A stretch of DNA of 64,000 bases from DASQPR01 sp963797675. GTDB taxonomy: Bacteria > Actinomycetota > Actinomycetes > Mycobacteriales > Micromonosporaceae. Shown one piece after another: positions 1 to 9,949 of the stretch (positions are counted from its first letter, which is position 1; the number at the start of each line of letters is the position of its first letter). The stretch lies in contig CAWCQQ010000013.1 in assembly GCA_963797675.1 (NCBI GenBank), positions 315,138 to 379,137 on the forward strand, written 5' to 3'. A program made the translations under genes and the position numbers. The notes under the pieces are model-generated. The model worked only from the letters and a program-made list of their open reading frames with translations. It had not been told where the DNA came from and searched no databases.

Positions 1-429
1 CCGCTGGACGAAGCTCAGCCGGGGCGATTCGCTCGGCAGCAGCTCGCCGTACGGGCGGGACGGCAGCGACCGGCCGCCTCGTTCAGCTCGGACTCGACGA
101 GGTGGCGTCTCGAACGCGGCCGCGGGCGGGATCTTGCCGCTCTCGCGGATGCTCCAGCCCTCGATCTCGGCGGCGTTCTCGCGCCAGATCGCCGCGGCGC
201 GGCGCAGCACGGCGGCGCGCTCGCGAGTGCGGCAGCGCGGCCCAGTCGGTCTGCGCGGCGGCGGCGCGCTCGGCGGCGGTCGCGACGTCGGCGGGCGAGG
301 CGATGCCGGTGCGGGCGAGTTCGGCGCCGGTGGCGGGCTCGGTCACCGCCGCGTCGCCGCCGTGCGGCGGTCACCCAGCCGCCGGAGATACACCTTGCCG
401 TGCCACGTCGCCTGGTCGAGGAAGGACAT
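1..429 (-). CDS. Aromatic aldehyde dehydrogenase (benzaldehyde/vanillin type), partial, frameshifted
   Basis: N-terminal part of an NAD(P)-dependent aldehyde dehydrogenase; the gene runs off the left edge. Reading leftward from the ATG at 429-427 gives MSFLDQATWHGKVY, then, in a shifted frame, a segment with TEPATGAELARTGIASPADV and AAAAQTDWAALPHS, typical of the start of benzaldehyde or vanillin dehydrogenases. At least two or three indels split this stretch, probably sequencing errors because family-like sequence resumes after each. The catalytic Cys and Glu lie outside the window. The gene diverges from the pca operon, so it plausibly oxidises aromatic aldehydes to acids that reach protocatechuate. 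The family is fairly secure; the substrate is inferred from context. Confidence 0.6.
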
Positions 430-573
430 GATCGCTCATCCCATGCTGTACGCATGCGAACCACGTTCTCTAGGCGAACCTAAGTGACGCGCGCAACACT
501 GTCAACGCCGGCCAACTCGGGTGACGGTTGACCGGTCCGGCCGGGTCTCACTAGTGTTCGATTAAAGAATGTC

Positions 574-589
574 GTTCGCTATGCCGAAC
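574..589. promoter_or_regulatory. Candidate IclR-family (PcaR) operator
   Basis: GTTCG-N6-CGAAC is an inverted repeat (574-578 and 585-589) inside the roughly 190-bp divergent gap between the aldehyde dehydrogenase and pcaI. A wider TGTTCG half-site lies at 555-560. IclR-family regulators often bind short palindromes of this kind, and the pca operon ends with an IclR gene. The site lies just upstream of the ATG at 617, which favours that start over the ATG at 569. Binding is inferred only. Confidence 0.4.
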
Positions 590-616
590 ATCCACTCTGA
601 GTGCACGAAGAAGATC

Positions 617-1428
617 ATGGCCGCGATCGTTTCCCTCGCCACGCGCGATCGGCGAACTCGTCCACGACGGCGACACCGTCGCGCTGGAGGGATTCACGCA
701 CCTCATCCCGTTCGCGGCCGGGCACGAGATCATCCGGCAGGGCCGCCGCGACCTCACGCTGGTCCGGATGACCCCGGATCTCATCTACGACCAGCTGATC
801 GGCGCCGGCTGCGCGAAGGCGCTGGTCTTCTCGTGGGGCGGCAACCCGGGCGTCGGCTCGCTGCACCGGTTCCGCGACGCGGTCGAGAACGGCTGGCCGC
901 GGCCGCTGGCGATCGAGGAGCACAGCCACGCCGGCATGGCCAACCGCTACGTCGCCGGCGCCTCCGGGCTGCCGTTCGCGGTGCTGCGCGGGTACGCCGG
1001 CACGGATCTGCTCGCCCAGACCGCCAACCTCGCGCCGATCACCTGCCCGTTCACCGGCGAGGTGCTGACCGCCGTCTCCGGCGCTGCGCCCCGACGTCAC
1101 GGTCATCCACGCCCAACGCGCCGACCGCGCCGGTAACGTGCAGCTGTGGGGCCTGACCGGCGTACAGAAGGAGGCCGTGCTGGCCGCCGCGCGAAGCCTC
1201 GTCACGGTCGAGGAGATCGTCGACGCACTCGAGCCGATACCCGGCGCGGTGGTGCTGCCGACCTGGGCGGTGACCTACGTCGCGCACGTGCCCGGCGGCG
1301 CCCACCCGTCCTACGCGCAGGGCTACTCCGACCGCGACAACGACTACTACCGGGCCTGGGACGCGATCAGCCGCGACCGCGCGACGTTCACCGCGTGGAT
1401 CGACGAGCACGTCCGGTCGTCGTCATGA
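617..1428 (+). CDS. pcaI: 3-oxoadipate CoA-transferase subunit A (frameshifted)
   Basis: Transfers CoA from succinyl-CoA to 3-oxoadipate, late in the beta-ketoadipate pathway, as a partner of the next gene. The product reads GELVHDGDTVALEGFTHLIP, then TPDLIYDQLIGAGCAKALVF, SWGGNPGVGSLHRFRD and EEHSHAGMANRY, matching class I CoA-transferase alpha subunits over about 270 residues. Indels near 645 and 1083 split it; the last frame ends WIDEHVRSSS and a TGA at 1426. The ATG at 617 is preceded by GAAGAAGAT and avoids placing the candidate operator inside the gene; an in-frame ATG at 569 is the alternative. The stop overlaps the presumed pcaJ start (ATGA). Confidence 0.8.
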
Positions 1429-2212
1429 CCCACTGACACGACCGGCGAGTCGCGGCCGACTACACGGCCGACGAGATGATGACGCGTCGCCGCCGCCCGG
1501 GAACTGCGCGACGGCGCCGTCTGCTTCGTCGGCATCGGCCTGCCCAGCACGGCCGCCGAACCTCGCCCGCGGCACGCCACGCCCCGGACCTCGTGCTGAT
1601 CTACGAGTCCGGCGCGCTCGGCGCGAAGCCGGACCGCCTGCCGCTGTCCATCGGCGACGGCATCCTCGCCACCACCGCCGACGCCGTGATCAGCGTGCCG
1701 GAGGTGTTCAACTACTGGCTCCAGCCCGGCCGCATCGACCTCGGCTTCCTCTCCGCCGCCCAACTCGACCGGTTCGCGAACATCAACACGACCGTGGTCG
1801 GCGGCGACTACCGCGCACCCCGCCGTCCGCCTGCCCGGCGCCGGCGGCGCACCCGAGATCGCCGCCTCCTGCCGCGACGTCATCGTGATCGTCCGCCAGA
1901 GCCGGCGTACGTTCGTCGACCGGGTCGAGTTCATCACCAGCGTCGGCTTCGGCTCCGGCCCCGGCAGCCGCGAGCGGCTCGGCCTCACCGGCGCCGGCCC
2001 GCGCATCGTCATCACCGACCTGGGCGTGCTGCGCCCCGACCCGGTCACGTGCGAACTGACGATGACCGCGCTGCACCCGGGCGTCACGATCGAGCGAGGT
2101 GCGGGCGCGACCGGCTGGCCGCTGGCGATCAGCGACGACGCTGACCGAGACCGCGCCACCCACCGAGAAGGAGCTCGCCGTGCTGCGCGACCTGACGCGA
2201 GCCGAGCCGTGA
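1425..2212 (+). CDS. pcaJ: 3-oxoadipate CoA-transferase subunit B (frameshifted)
   Basis: Beta subunit that should carry the CoA-binding glutamate. The segment LVLIYESGALGAKPDRLPLS includes YESG, where the catalytic Glu of beta subunits lies. It continues with SIGDGILATTADAVISVPEV and VEFITSVGFGSGPGSRERLG, and ends with LGVLRPDPVTCELTMTALHP and the tail ELAVLRDLTRAEP. At least four indels are needed (near 1485, 1555, 1810 and 2143). The start at 1425 is inferred from the ATGA overlap with pcaI, because an indel interrupts the frame within a few codons. The stop TGA at 2210 overlaps the GTG proposed for pcaH. The family assignment is solid. Confidence 0.75.
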
Positions 2213-2936
2213 CCGCCACGACGGCCTGGCCCGGCGTATCCCCGGCCGCGCGGCGTCCACCCGCCGCTGGCCACGCCCGAGTACCGCTCGACCGCGCTGC
2301 GCGCACCGAAGCGAAGCCGCTGGTCCTGCTGCCGCATAACCTGACCGAGATCACCGGACCGATGCTCGGCGCCGATCGGGTGGCCGCGGCCGACGCCGAC
2401 CTGACCCGCCAGCACGACGGCGAGCCGCAGGGCCAGCGCATCATCGTCTACGGCCAGGTCCGCGACTCCGGCGGCCGGGCGGTCCCGGACACGCTGCTGG
2501 AGGTCTGGCAGGCCAACGCGGCCGGCCGCTACCGGCACGCGGCCGACAACTGGCCGGCGCCGCTCGACCCGAACTTCACCGGCGCCGGCCGTACGATCAC
2601 CGACGCGCACCGGCTACTACCGCTTCGTCACGATCAAGCCGGGCATCTATCCGTGGGGCAACCACCACAACGCGTGGCGACCGGCGCACATCCACTTCTC
2701 GCTGTTCGGCCGGGCGTTCACGTCCCGGCTGGTGACCCAGATGTACTTCCCGGACGACCCGATGCTCCGCACGACCCGATCTTCAATTCGGTGCCGGATC
2801 CGGCCGGCCGCAACGCGCCATGGTCTCCACGTTCGACCTGGCGACGACCGAGCCGAACTGGGCGCTCGCGTTCCGCTTCGACATCGTGCTGCGCGGCGCC
2901 GGCGCCACCCCGTTCGAGGAGCCGCACGATGAGTGA
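2209..2936 (+). CDS. pcaH: Protocatechuate 3,4-dioxygenase beta subunit (frameshifted)
   Basis: Iron(III) intradiol dioxygenase subunit that opens protocatechuate to 3-carboxy-cis,cis-muconate. Seen: LPHNLTEITGPMLG, VYGQVRDSGGRAVPDTLLEV, WQANAAGRYRHAADNWPAPL, and after an indel GYYRFVTIKPGIYPWGNHHN and RPAHIHFSLFG. These regions contain the Tyr and His-x-His residues that bind non-haem iron in beta subunits. The end reads FRFDIVLRGAGATPFEEPHD. Several indels occur (about 2260, 2612 and 2770-2825). The GTG start at 2209 overlaps the pcaJ stop, and pcaG begins inside the last codons, which implies translational coupling of the two subunits. Confidence 0.8.
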
Positions 2937-3484
2937 GATGCTCACACCGTCGCAGACCGTCGGGCCGTTCCTCGCGATCGGCCTGCCCTGGCCGGACGGC
3001 CCCGATGTGGTCGCCGGTCGGCACGCCCGGCAGCGATCACGATCAGCGGCTTCATCCGTCGACGGTGCCGGCGCGCCCGTACCGGACGCGATGCTCGAGA
3101 CCTGGCAGGCCGACCCGGACGGCCGCTTCGATCACCCGGACGATCCCCGCGGTGCCGATCGCCGGACTTCCGCGGCTTCGGGCGCTGCGCCACCGGCCCG
3201 GACGGCGGGTACCGGATCGACACGCGTCAAGCCCGGACGCGCTGCCCGCGGCCGACGGCGGTCGGGAGGCACCGCACATCGACGTGTCGGTCTTCGCCCG
3301 CGGGCTGCTCGACCGCGTCGTCACGCGGATCTACTTCGCCGACGAGGACAACGCCGACGACCCGGTGCTCGCCGCGATCGACGAGGCCCGACGAGCCACG
3401 CTGATCGCGACGCCGGCCGACGGCGGGTACCGCTTCGACATCGTCCTGCAGGGCCCCGACGAGACGGTCTTCTTCGATGTCTGA
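2929..3484 (+). CDS. pcaG: Protocatechuate 3,4-dioxygenase alpha subunit (frameshifted)
   Basis: Alpha subunit of the same dioxygenase. It begins MSEMLTPSQTVGPFLAIGLP, which is characteristic of PcaG. It then reads DGAGAPVPDAMLETWQADPD, HIDVSVFARGLLDRVVTRIY and FADEDNADDPVLAAIDEARR, ending in DIVLQGPDETVFFDV. Indels fall near 3025 and between 3160 and 3235. About 184 residues is close to the usual 190-200. The ATG overlaps pcaH by 8 bases, and the stop overlaps the pcaD ATG at 3477. In many actinobacterial pca operons pcaB follows pcaG; here pcaD follows directly. Confidence 0.8.
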
Positions 3485-4289
3485 CGCCGCCGGTGGGGCG
3501 ATCGAACTGGGCTATGACGTGATCGGCGCCGACGATGCGCCGGTGCTGGTGCTCGGGCCATCCCTCGGTACCTCCCGTCGGATGTGGGCAAGCCTGCCAC
3601 CGCGCTGTCGCAGCACTTCCGGGTGGTCAGCTACGACCTGCTCGGGCACGGCGACTCGGCGGTGCCGGCCGGACCGTACTCGATCGGGCGCATCGGCCGT
3701 GCCGTCCTGGATCTGCTCGACCATCTCGACGTGGCCAGGCCGACTACGCCGGTGTCTCGCTCGGCGGCATGGTCGGCATGTGGCTCGGCGATCAACGCAC
3801 CGGAGCGCATCGGCCGATTGGCGCTGGTGTGCACGTCGGCCTACATGCCCGAGGGCGGCTGGGTCGAACGTGCCGCGCAGGTCCGCGCGTACGGCACCGG
3901 TAGCATCGCCGACGCGGTCGTCTCGCGCTGGTTCACCGAACCGTTTCGAACCGCGTCGACCGGCCGTCGTAGCCGACTTCCGTGCCATGATCGCCGACTG
4001 CCCGGACGAGGGCTACGCCGCGTGCTGCGACGCGATCGGGGACATGGACCAGCGACCGTCGTTGGCGCGCATCACCGCGCCGACGCTCGTCATCTCCGGC
4101 GCGGACGACCCGGCCACGCCACCACCGCATGGCGGGACGATCGCCGCGGCGGTACCGGGAGCGCGGTTCACCATCCTGCATAATGCGGCTCACCTGGCCA
4201 ACGTCGAGCGCGCCGATGACGTCACCGCTTTGCTGGCCGCATTCCTGACCGACGATGACCCGCACGCTCTCACCCCGGAGGCTCGATGA
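3477..4289 (+). CDS. pcaD: 3-oxoadipate enol-lactonase, alpha/beta hydrolase (frameshifted)
   Basis: Hydrolyses 3-oxoadipate enol-lactone to 3-oxoadipate. After MSDAAGGAIELGYDVIGADD come the oxyanion strand VLVLGPSLGTSRRMW, FRVVSYDLLGHGDSAVP, the nucleophile elbow GVSLGGMVGMWL, the acid loop VISGADDPATPP and the histidine region ILHNAAHLANVE, giving a Ser-Asp-His triad in the usual order. Four or so indels break the first half (about 3593, 3745, 3790 and 3950). In many Streptomyces-type clusters this domain is fused to the decarboxylase as PcaL; here pcaC is a separate gene starting inside the pcaD stop (ATGA at 4286-4289). Confidence 0.8.
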   Translation: MSDAAGGAIELGYDVIGADDAPVLVLGPSLGTSRRMWASLPPRCRSTSGWSATTCSGTATRRCRPDRTRSGASAVPSWICSTISTWPGRLRRCLARRHGRHVARRSTHRSASADWRWCARRPTCPRAAGSNVPRRSARTAPVASPTRSSRAGSPNRFEPRRPAVVADFRAMIADCPDEGYAACCDAIGDMDQRPSLARITAPTLVISGADDPATPPPHGGTIAAAVPGARFTILHNAAHLANVERADDVTALLAAFLTDDDPHALTPEAR

Positions 4290-4675
4290 CGACACGCGGA
4301 CCGGCGGACGCCCGCGCCACCGGCGAGACCGTGCGGCGTGAGGTGCTCGGGGACGCGCACGTCGACGCCGCGTTCGCCGACGCCGACGCGTTCACCGGCG
4401 ACTTCCAGGAGCTACATCACCACGTATGCGTGGGGCGAGATCTGGGGCCGCGACGGCCTGGACCGACGCACGCGCAGCGCGATCACGCTGGCCATGCTCG
4501 CCACGCTCGGGCACGAGAACGAATTCGCGATGCACGTACGCGCCGCGATCGGCAACGGCCTCACGGTCGACGAGATCAAGGAGATCCTGATGCAGGTCGC
4601 GGTCTATGCCGGCGTACCGGCTGCGAACACCGCATTCCGCATCGCCCGCCGCGAGTTGGGCGAGGTCGCGGATGA
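4286..4675 (+). CDS. pcaC: 4-carboxymuconolactone decarboxylase (frameshifted)
   Basis: Decarboxylates 4-carboxymuconolactone to 3-oxoadipate enol-lactone. It begins VRREVLGDAHVDAAFADADA; after an indel near 4413 it reads YITTYAWGEIWGRDGLDRRT, then LAMLATLGHENEFAMHVRAA and EILMQVAVYAGVPAANTAFR. This is the CMD/AhpD-like fold with the conserved LATLGHENEFAMH motif, and about 129 residues is normal. A second indel late in the gene returns to the frame that stops with TGA at 4673-4675, overlapping the ATG of the regulator. The tight overlap with pcaD agrees with these activities being fused as PcaL elsewhere. Confidence 0.8.
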   Translation: MTTRGPADARATGETVRREVLGDAHVDAAFADADAFTGDFQELHHHVCVGRDLGPRRPGPTHAQRDHAGHARHARARERIRDARTRRDRQRPHGRRDQGDPDAGRGLCRRTGCEHRIPHRPPRVGRGRG

Positions 4676-5493
4676 GCGATGGTGCGCCGGTGGGCGAGAT
4701 GGCGGTCGCGGACGGGCGCGAGGGCGAATTCGTGCAGTCGCTGGCCCGCGGGCTGGCGGTCATTCGCGCGTTCGACGCCGAGCACAGCGACCTGACGCTC
4801 TCCGAGGTCGCCAAACAGACCGGACTCCCCCGCGCCGCCGCCCGCCGGTTCCTGCACACGCTGGTGGAACTGGGCTACATCCGGGTGGACAACGCGCGGT
4901 TCTCACTGCGACCGAAGATCCTCGAACTCGGGTACGCGTACCTGTCCAGCATGTCGCTACCGGAGATGGCCACGCCGCACCTGGAACAGCTGGTCGAGCG
5001 GGTCCACGAGTCGTCCTCGGTCAGCGTTCTCGACGGCGACGAGGTGGTCTACATCGCCCGCGTGCCCACCCGGCGGATCATGACGGTCGCGATCGCGGTC
5101 GGTACGCGCTTCCCCGCCTACGTCACGTCGATGGGCCGGGTGCTGCTGGCGGCCCGATCCGACGAATGGCTCGACGGCTACTTCGCCTCCACGAAGTTGC
5201 GCAGCCTGACCGCGCACACGATCGCCGACGCGGAGACCCTTAGAGCCGAGCTGGTACGCGTCCGGGCGCAGGGATGGGCACTGGTCGACCAGGAACTCGA
5301 GGAGGGCCTGCGATCGTTGGCCGCACCCATCCGCGATCCGGACGGCCGGGTGATCGCCGCGGTCAACGTGTCCACCAGCGCGCTGCGCCGCAACCTCGAC
5401 GACGTCGTCGCCGACCTCCTCGAAGCGCTGCTCGACACGGCCCGCAACATCGAGGCCGATCTGGCCAGCTCGGGCGGTCATCGCCGCGCGTAG
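4672..5493 (+). CDS. pcaR: IclR-family regulator of the pca operon
   Basis: Intact 273-residue regulator. An N-terminal winged helix-turn-helix lies at about residues 22-75 (SLARGLAVIRAFDAEHSDLT, SEVAKQTGLPRAAARRFLHT). It is followed by the IclR effector domain with VSVLDGDEVVYIARVPTRR and TRFPAYVTSMGRVLLAAR. This layout and the last position in the operon fit PcaR/PcaU/PobR-type regulators that sense beta-ketoadipate or protocatechuate. ATG 4672 gives an ATGA overlap with pcaC; an upstream in-frame ATG at 4606 would lie wholly inside pcaC. The likely target is the inverted repeat at 574-589. The effector is inferred. Confidence 0.85.
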   Translation: MSDGAPVGEMAVADGREGEFVQSLARGLAVIRAFDAEHSDLTLSEVAKQTGLPRAAARRFLHTLVELGYIRVDNARFSLRPKILELGYAYLSSMSLPEMATPHLEQLVERVHESSSVSVLDGDEVVYIARVPTRRIMTVAIAVGTRFPAYVTSMGRVLLAARSDEWLDGYFASTKLRSLTAHTIADAETLRAELVRVRAQGWALVDQELEEGLRSLAAPIRDPDGRVIAAVNVSTSALRRNLDDVVADLLEALLDTARNIEADLASSGGHRRA

Positions 5494-5514
5494 CGGTCCG
5501 GGCCGGGACAGCCG

Positions 5515-5549
5515 GATGCCCGGCTGGCAACACTCGCCAGCCGGGCATC
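5515..5549. terminator. Bidirectional hairpin terminator
   Basis: A perfect 13-bp stem: GATGCCCGGCTGG (5515-5527), a 9-base loop, and CCAGCCGGGCATC (5537-5549). It lies between the convergent ends of pcaR (stop 5493) and the S53 peptidase gene (stop 5565), so it can end transcripts from both sides. There is no T-tract, as is common in high-GC actinomycetes. Confidence 0.75.
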
Positions 5550-5564
5550 GGTGTGCTTGGACGA

Positions 5565-8500
5565 CTAGTCCTTCAGCAGAACGAAGTTCGCCGTCGTCGT
5601 CGCACCCTTCACGATCTTCACCGTCACCACCTGCGGTTGGTAACCGTCCTTGGCGCAGATGATCTGCAACGGGTTGTTGCGGACGTCGAGCCACAGCGCG
5701 TAATGACCGGAACTGTCGGTCTTCAGCGTGTAGTGCGTCGCCCACGTGTTGATCTGCACGGTCGCTCCGGCGAGCGGAACACCGTTGCTGGTCACCAGAC
5801 CGGTGATCTTGCCCCACGTCTTCGGGGGCTTGACCGTCATCGACACGCCGATCGCCGCGACCGGGTACGGGGTGTCCGTCCCGACCGAGACCTTCGCCGT
5901 GTACGTTCCGGGCTGCGTGATGTCCGGCACGTTCGCGTTCACGGTGACCGTGACGTGGGCGGATGCACCCGGTGCCAGGGTCAGCGTGGTCGGCGCCTCG
6001 GACAGCCAGCTGACGTCCGCGGTCGCATCGCAGTCGACCTGACCCGGCAGCACTTCGGCAGCTGGCGAGCGGCGTGGAGAACGCACCGCCCGGGTTGCCA
6101 CCGATCTTGTAGAAGCCGCAGGTCGCACCGCCACGGTAGGCCGCGTTGTTCGAGTTCGGCAGCGCCGACCAGGAGTTGGACGACGGGTCGAACGCGTACC
6201 CCTGGTTGGTGATGACCGTGCTGTTCGACACGGCACCGCCGGAGACCAGCAGCTGACCCTCGGCCGCGGTGGAGCCCGAGCCCCAGAGGTCGGCCGGCAT
6301 GTCGGCCATCGGGGACCACGTGTTCGAACCGGCGTCGTACGCGTACGTGTGGACGATCGATGCCGCGTCGGTCACGCCGCCGGAGCAGTAGATCGTGCCG
6401 GCGATGTTGCCGCAGGCCTCCCACGCGACCGGCTCGGGATAGCCGGCCGCCGTCGACCAGGTGTCCGTCGACGGGTCGTACACGTTGACGTCGGTGACGC
6501 CGCACGAGGACGCCGTGCAGCCGCCGATGCCGTAGATCTTGCCGTTCAGCACGACCGTCGCCGAACCCGCGAGCGGGTCAGGGTCGGACGCGCCGGTCGA
6601 CCAGGAGTTGCTGGCCGGGTCGTAGATCTCCAGCTTCGGGTCCGGGTTTCCGTCCGAGCCCCAGCCGCCGGCGACGTACAGCTTGCCGTCCAGGAACGCG
6701 AACACCGGCTTCTCGCGCGTGTCCGTGGCGGAGGCGAGCGCGGTCCACGCGCCGGTGTCCGGGTCGTAGACGGTCAGTCCGGACGAGTCCCCACTACCGT
6801 TGAAGCCCATGCCGACGTAGATCTTGCCACCGAACGCGGCGACACCCTCGTCCTGGATCGGACCCGGGAAGTCGGCGATCTCGGTCCATGGTGCGTCGGA
6901 CGGAGAGACGCTCGGCTTTGCGGTCGCGGTCGCCTTCTTCACCGCCTTGCCGCTGTGCAGCGACAGCGGCGAGTACTTGCCGGTGATCTTCTGCAGCGGT
7001 GCGCCACCCTGTGCCAGCAGCACGCTACCGCCGGGGACCTCCCCCACCGTGACGGTCGCGGGAGAACCGCCGGTGTTCTTGACGGTGACGACCTGGCTGG
7101 CCGTACCGTCCCAGTTCACGGTCTTGGCGATGCTCGTCGGTGTCACGGTGATGCGGCCGGCCTTGAGGCTGAACGTCAGCTTCTTGGTCTTGTTCGCGGT
7201 CACCGTGGTGCTGGTCGTCTTCGACGTGTAGTGGCTCCGGCTCGCGGTGAAGCTGTGCGTGCCGGTCAGCGCCGAGAACAGGTGGTAGAAGCCGTCGGGC
7301 ACGTTCGGGTCGTCCGGTGTCGCCACCGTGGTGGCCGTCGCCGACGGTGCGTCGACGCTGGTCACGGTCGCGCCGACCAGACCGCCACCGGTGTTGGCGT
7401 CCGCCACCGTACCGGCGACGAGGCCACCGGCGATCGGCTGGCATGTGCGGCTGCCGACGAACACGTTGTCGACCTCCCACCACCAGGCCCAGATGCCGGT
7501 GTAGTGGAACCGGACCTGTACGGCGGACTGGTTCGCCGCCTGCGGGAGCGGTACGTCCACGTGGGCCGGACCGCGGAAGTCGGTGTCGCTGGAGTCCCAG
7601 ATGGTCGTTCCAGGTGGTCCCGCCGTCGATGCTCAGGTCAACCTGTGCGGTCGACTGCAGATCGTGGTAGTCGGTGTCGAACCCGAGGTCCGGCGAGGCG
7701 ACGCCGGTCAGGTTCGTCACCGGCGACATCAGGTACGTGTCCTCGGTGTTGCCCTTGGCCGAGGTGGTCACTGTCGATGATCGCGAAGTTGCCGCTTCCA
7801 CCGGTCATGTTGTCGCGGGCACCGGGGTCGTCGAATTCCCATCCGCCGACGGCCGTGTTGTTCACGACCGACCATCCGGGCGGCGTGGTCGTCGCGTCGA
7901 ACGATTCCGACGTCCCGTTGACCGCCACGGTGTAGCCCGCGGCCGTGCAGGAGGCCGCATCGACCGGCACCGGGATGTTCTTGGTGACGTTCGCCGAGCC
8001 GAGTGTGACGTTCGTGTCGACCGCCTGGTAACCGCTGTAGACCGACGTGACGTGCAGGGCGTAGGTGGCCCCGGACGGCAGCGTCAGGCTGTACGCGCCG
8101 GTGTACGGGTTCGTGTACACCGGAGCACCCGGTACGCCTTCGGCGGTGATCGCGGCGTAGAGCGGCCAGCCGTGGCCGGAGCCGTCGGTGACCTTGCCGC
8201 TGATCGTCTGGGTCGGTGCCGCGACGAGCGCGAAGTTCTCCGTCACGCTGCCGCCGTCGCTGACCGTGACGCCGGCGACGGTCTGGCTGATGTAGCCGTA
8301 GGCGGCTGCCGTGACGCTGTACGTGCCGACCGGCACCGAGAGGCTGTAGTGGCCGCTCGCGTCCGTGATCGCCGACGACGTACCGGCGGAGACCGTGGCA
8401 CCGACAACCGGCGCGCTGGTCGCGCTGTTGGTGATCGTGCCGGTGACGGTGCCGTGCGGACCGGTGGTGAAGGCGGCGACGCCGTTGGGCGTACCGAGTC

Positions 8501-9705
8501 CGGTCGGGCCGTCGTAGCCGGCTGCGGCGGTGCAGTAGTACGCCGGCGAGCAGGATCCGTTGTTGCCGGTCGTGACGTCGTTCAACGAGCCAGCCGCCGC
8601 GTACGGGTAGCTGCTCGGGTAGGTGCCGGCGACCGGGGTGCCGGCGTCGGCGAAGACGCTCGCGATGATCGGCGACGATGCACTGGTGCCGCCGAAGACC
8701 TCCCAGCCGCCCTCGCCGAACGTGTCGTAGACCGCGACACCGGTCTCGGGGTCGGCGACCGCGGAGACGTCGGCCACGGTCCGGTTCGCGCAGCCGCTAT
8801 CGGTCTGCCACGACGGCTTCGCCTCGAAGAGCGAGCAGCCGCTGCCCGGACCGCCGAACGAGTTGTTCCAGACCGACTCCGACCAGCCGCGGGTGCTGCC
8901 GTCCGGTACCAGCGACGTGCCGCCGACCGACGTGACGAAGTTGCGACGACGCCGGGTACGAGACGCCGTAGTCGTCGTCGCCGGAGCTGGCCACGACCGC
9001 GACACCGGGGTGGTTGTAGAACGGGTCGAGTTCGGTGACGTCGGTCGGGTCCTCGCCGCTGCCCGGCGTCGAGTCATAGGCGGAGCCGTAGCTGTTCGAC
9101 ACGTACTTCGCACCGAGCGCCACCGCCTCGTCCACGGCCGCACCGAGGTTGTCGTTGTCGTTCGTGTCGGCCTCGACGAGCAGGATGTGGGCCTGCGGCG
9201 CGATCGCGGACACCATGTCGATGTCGAGCGAGATCTCGCCGGCCCAGCCCGCGTCCGATGGCGGGTAGCTCGTACCACCGCGTTGGTCGATCTTGCTGAA
9301 GCAGCCGTTCGCGGTCGTGCAGGCCGGCAGTCCGTACTGGCTGCGGTAGATCGCGAGGTCGGCCTCGGCGTTCGGGTCATCGAACGCGTCGACCAGCGCG
9401 ACGGTCTGGCCGGCGCCGCCGCCGCCCGGGAGGTTGTATGCGCTCGCTAGGTCACCCGGGCCGTAGCCGGACGGCGTCAACGCCGGGTGGATGCCTTTTG
9501 TCGATTTCAGATCCTTGCGGACCAGCGCGAAACACCGGGACATACCCTTTTTCGCGACGCCGCAGAGCGCGCTCACGTTCTGCTTGGGAGTGGCGACCTT
9601 GGCGGCCGCAACTCCCGGAGTGGAGAGCCCGAGGCACACCATCGACGCGGTCAACGCGACGAGGAATATCCTCCTGGCTCGAGACGGATTCTGGGGAACG
9701 TGCAT
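5565..9705 (-). CDS. Secreted S53 (sedolisin) peptidase with regulatory-like and kelch-type repeats (frameshifted)
   Basis: A protein of about 1380 residues. A signal peptide (residues 1-35: RRIFLVALTASMVCLGLSTP) is followed by a peptidase S53 domain with Glu157 and Asp161 in AGEISLDIDMVSAIAP and the serine near residue 341 in GGTSASSPIIAS, the usual sedolisin triad. Next come two carboxypeptidase-regulatory-like domains (GTVTGTITNSATSAPVVGA and ISGKVTDGSGHG), a further such module, five or so kelch-like repeats (KIYVGMGFNG, KLYVAGGWGS, KIYGIGGCTA, TIYCSGGVT), and a C-terminal Ig-like plus carboxypeptidase-like module ending VTVKIVKGATTTANFVLLKD. Indels occur near 8945, 7770, 7605 and 6060. 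RBS GGAGG precedes the ATG. It is probably an extracellular protease for biomass degradation; the kelch part may bind substrate. Confidence 0.8.
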
Positions 9706-9949
9706 CGATCCTCCCGTGGTACGGACTCCGGTGTCAGTGGGTGGTTACCGGCGCTACCCAGACGCTCCTGAAAGATGCTGATCAATGTCAACGAATGTCG
9801 ATGTCGGATGTCCGTCGTGGCGGGTACTCGCCACTCCCGACAAATCGCCCATTCGTCGCATCGAGCCAATTTCGCGTTACCGCCGCCGACCGCTTACCCT
9901 GGGCTGCCCGGTCCCCCACCGGGTGGATCACCACAGCGCGGAGGTTGGC

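Noticed and set aside
617..4675. Decayed pca operon (pseudogenes)
   Set aside because: All key residues and gene overlaps are kept in the fragments, and neighbouring unrelated genes show the same indels, so sequencing error is more likely.
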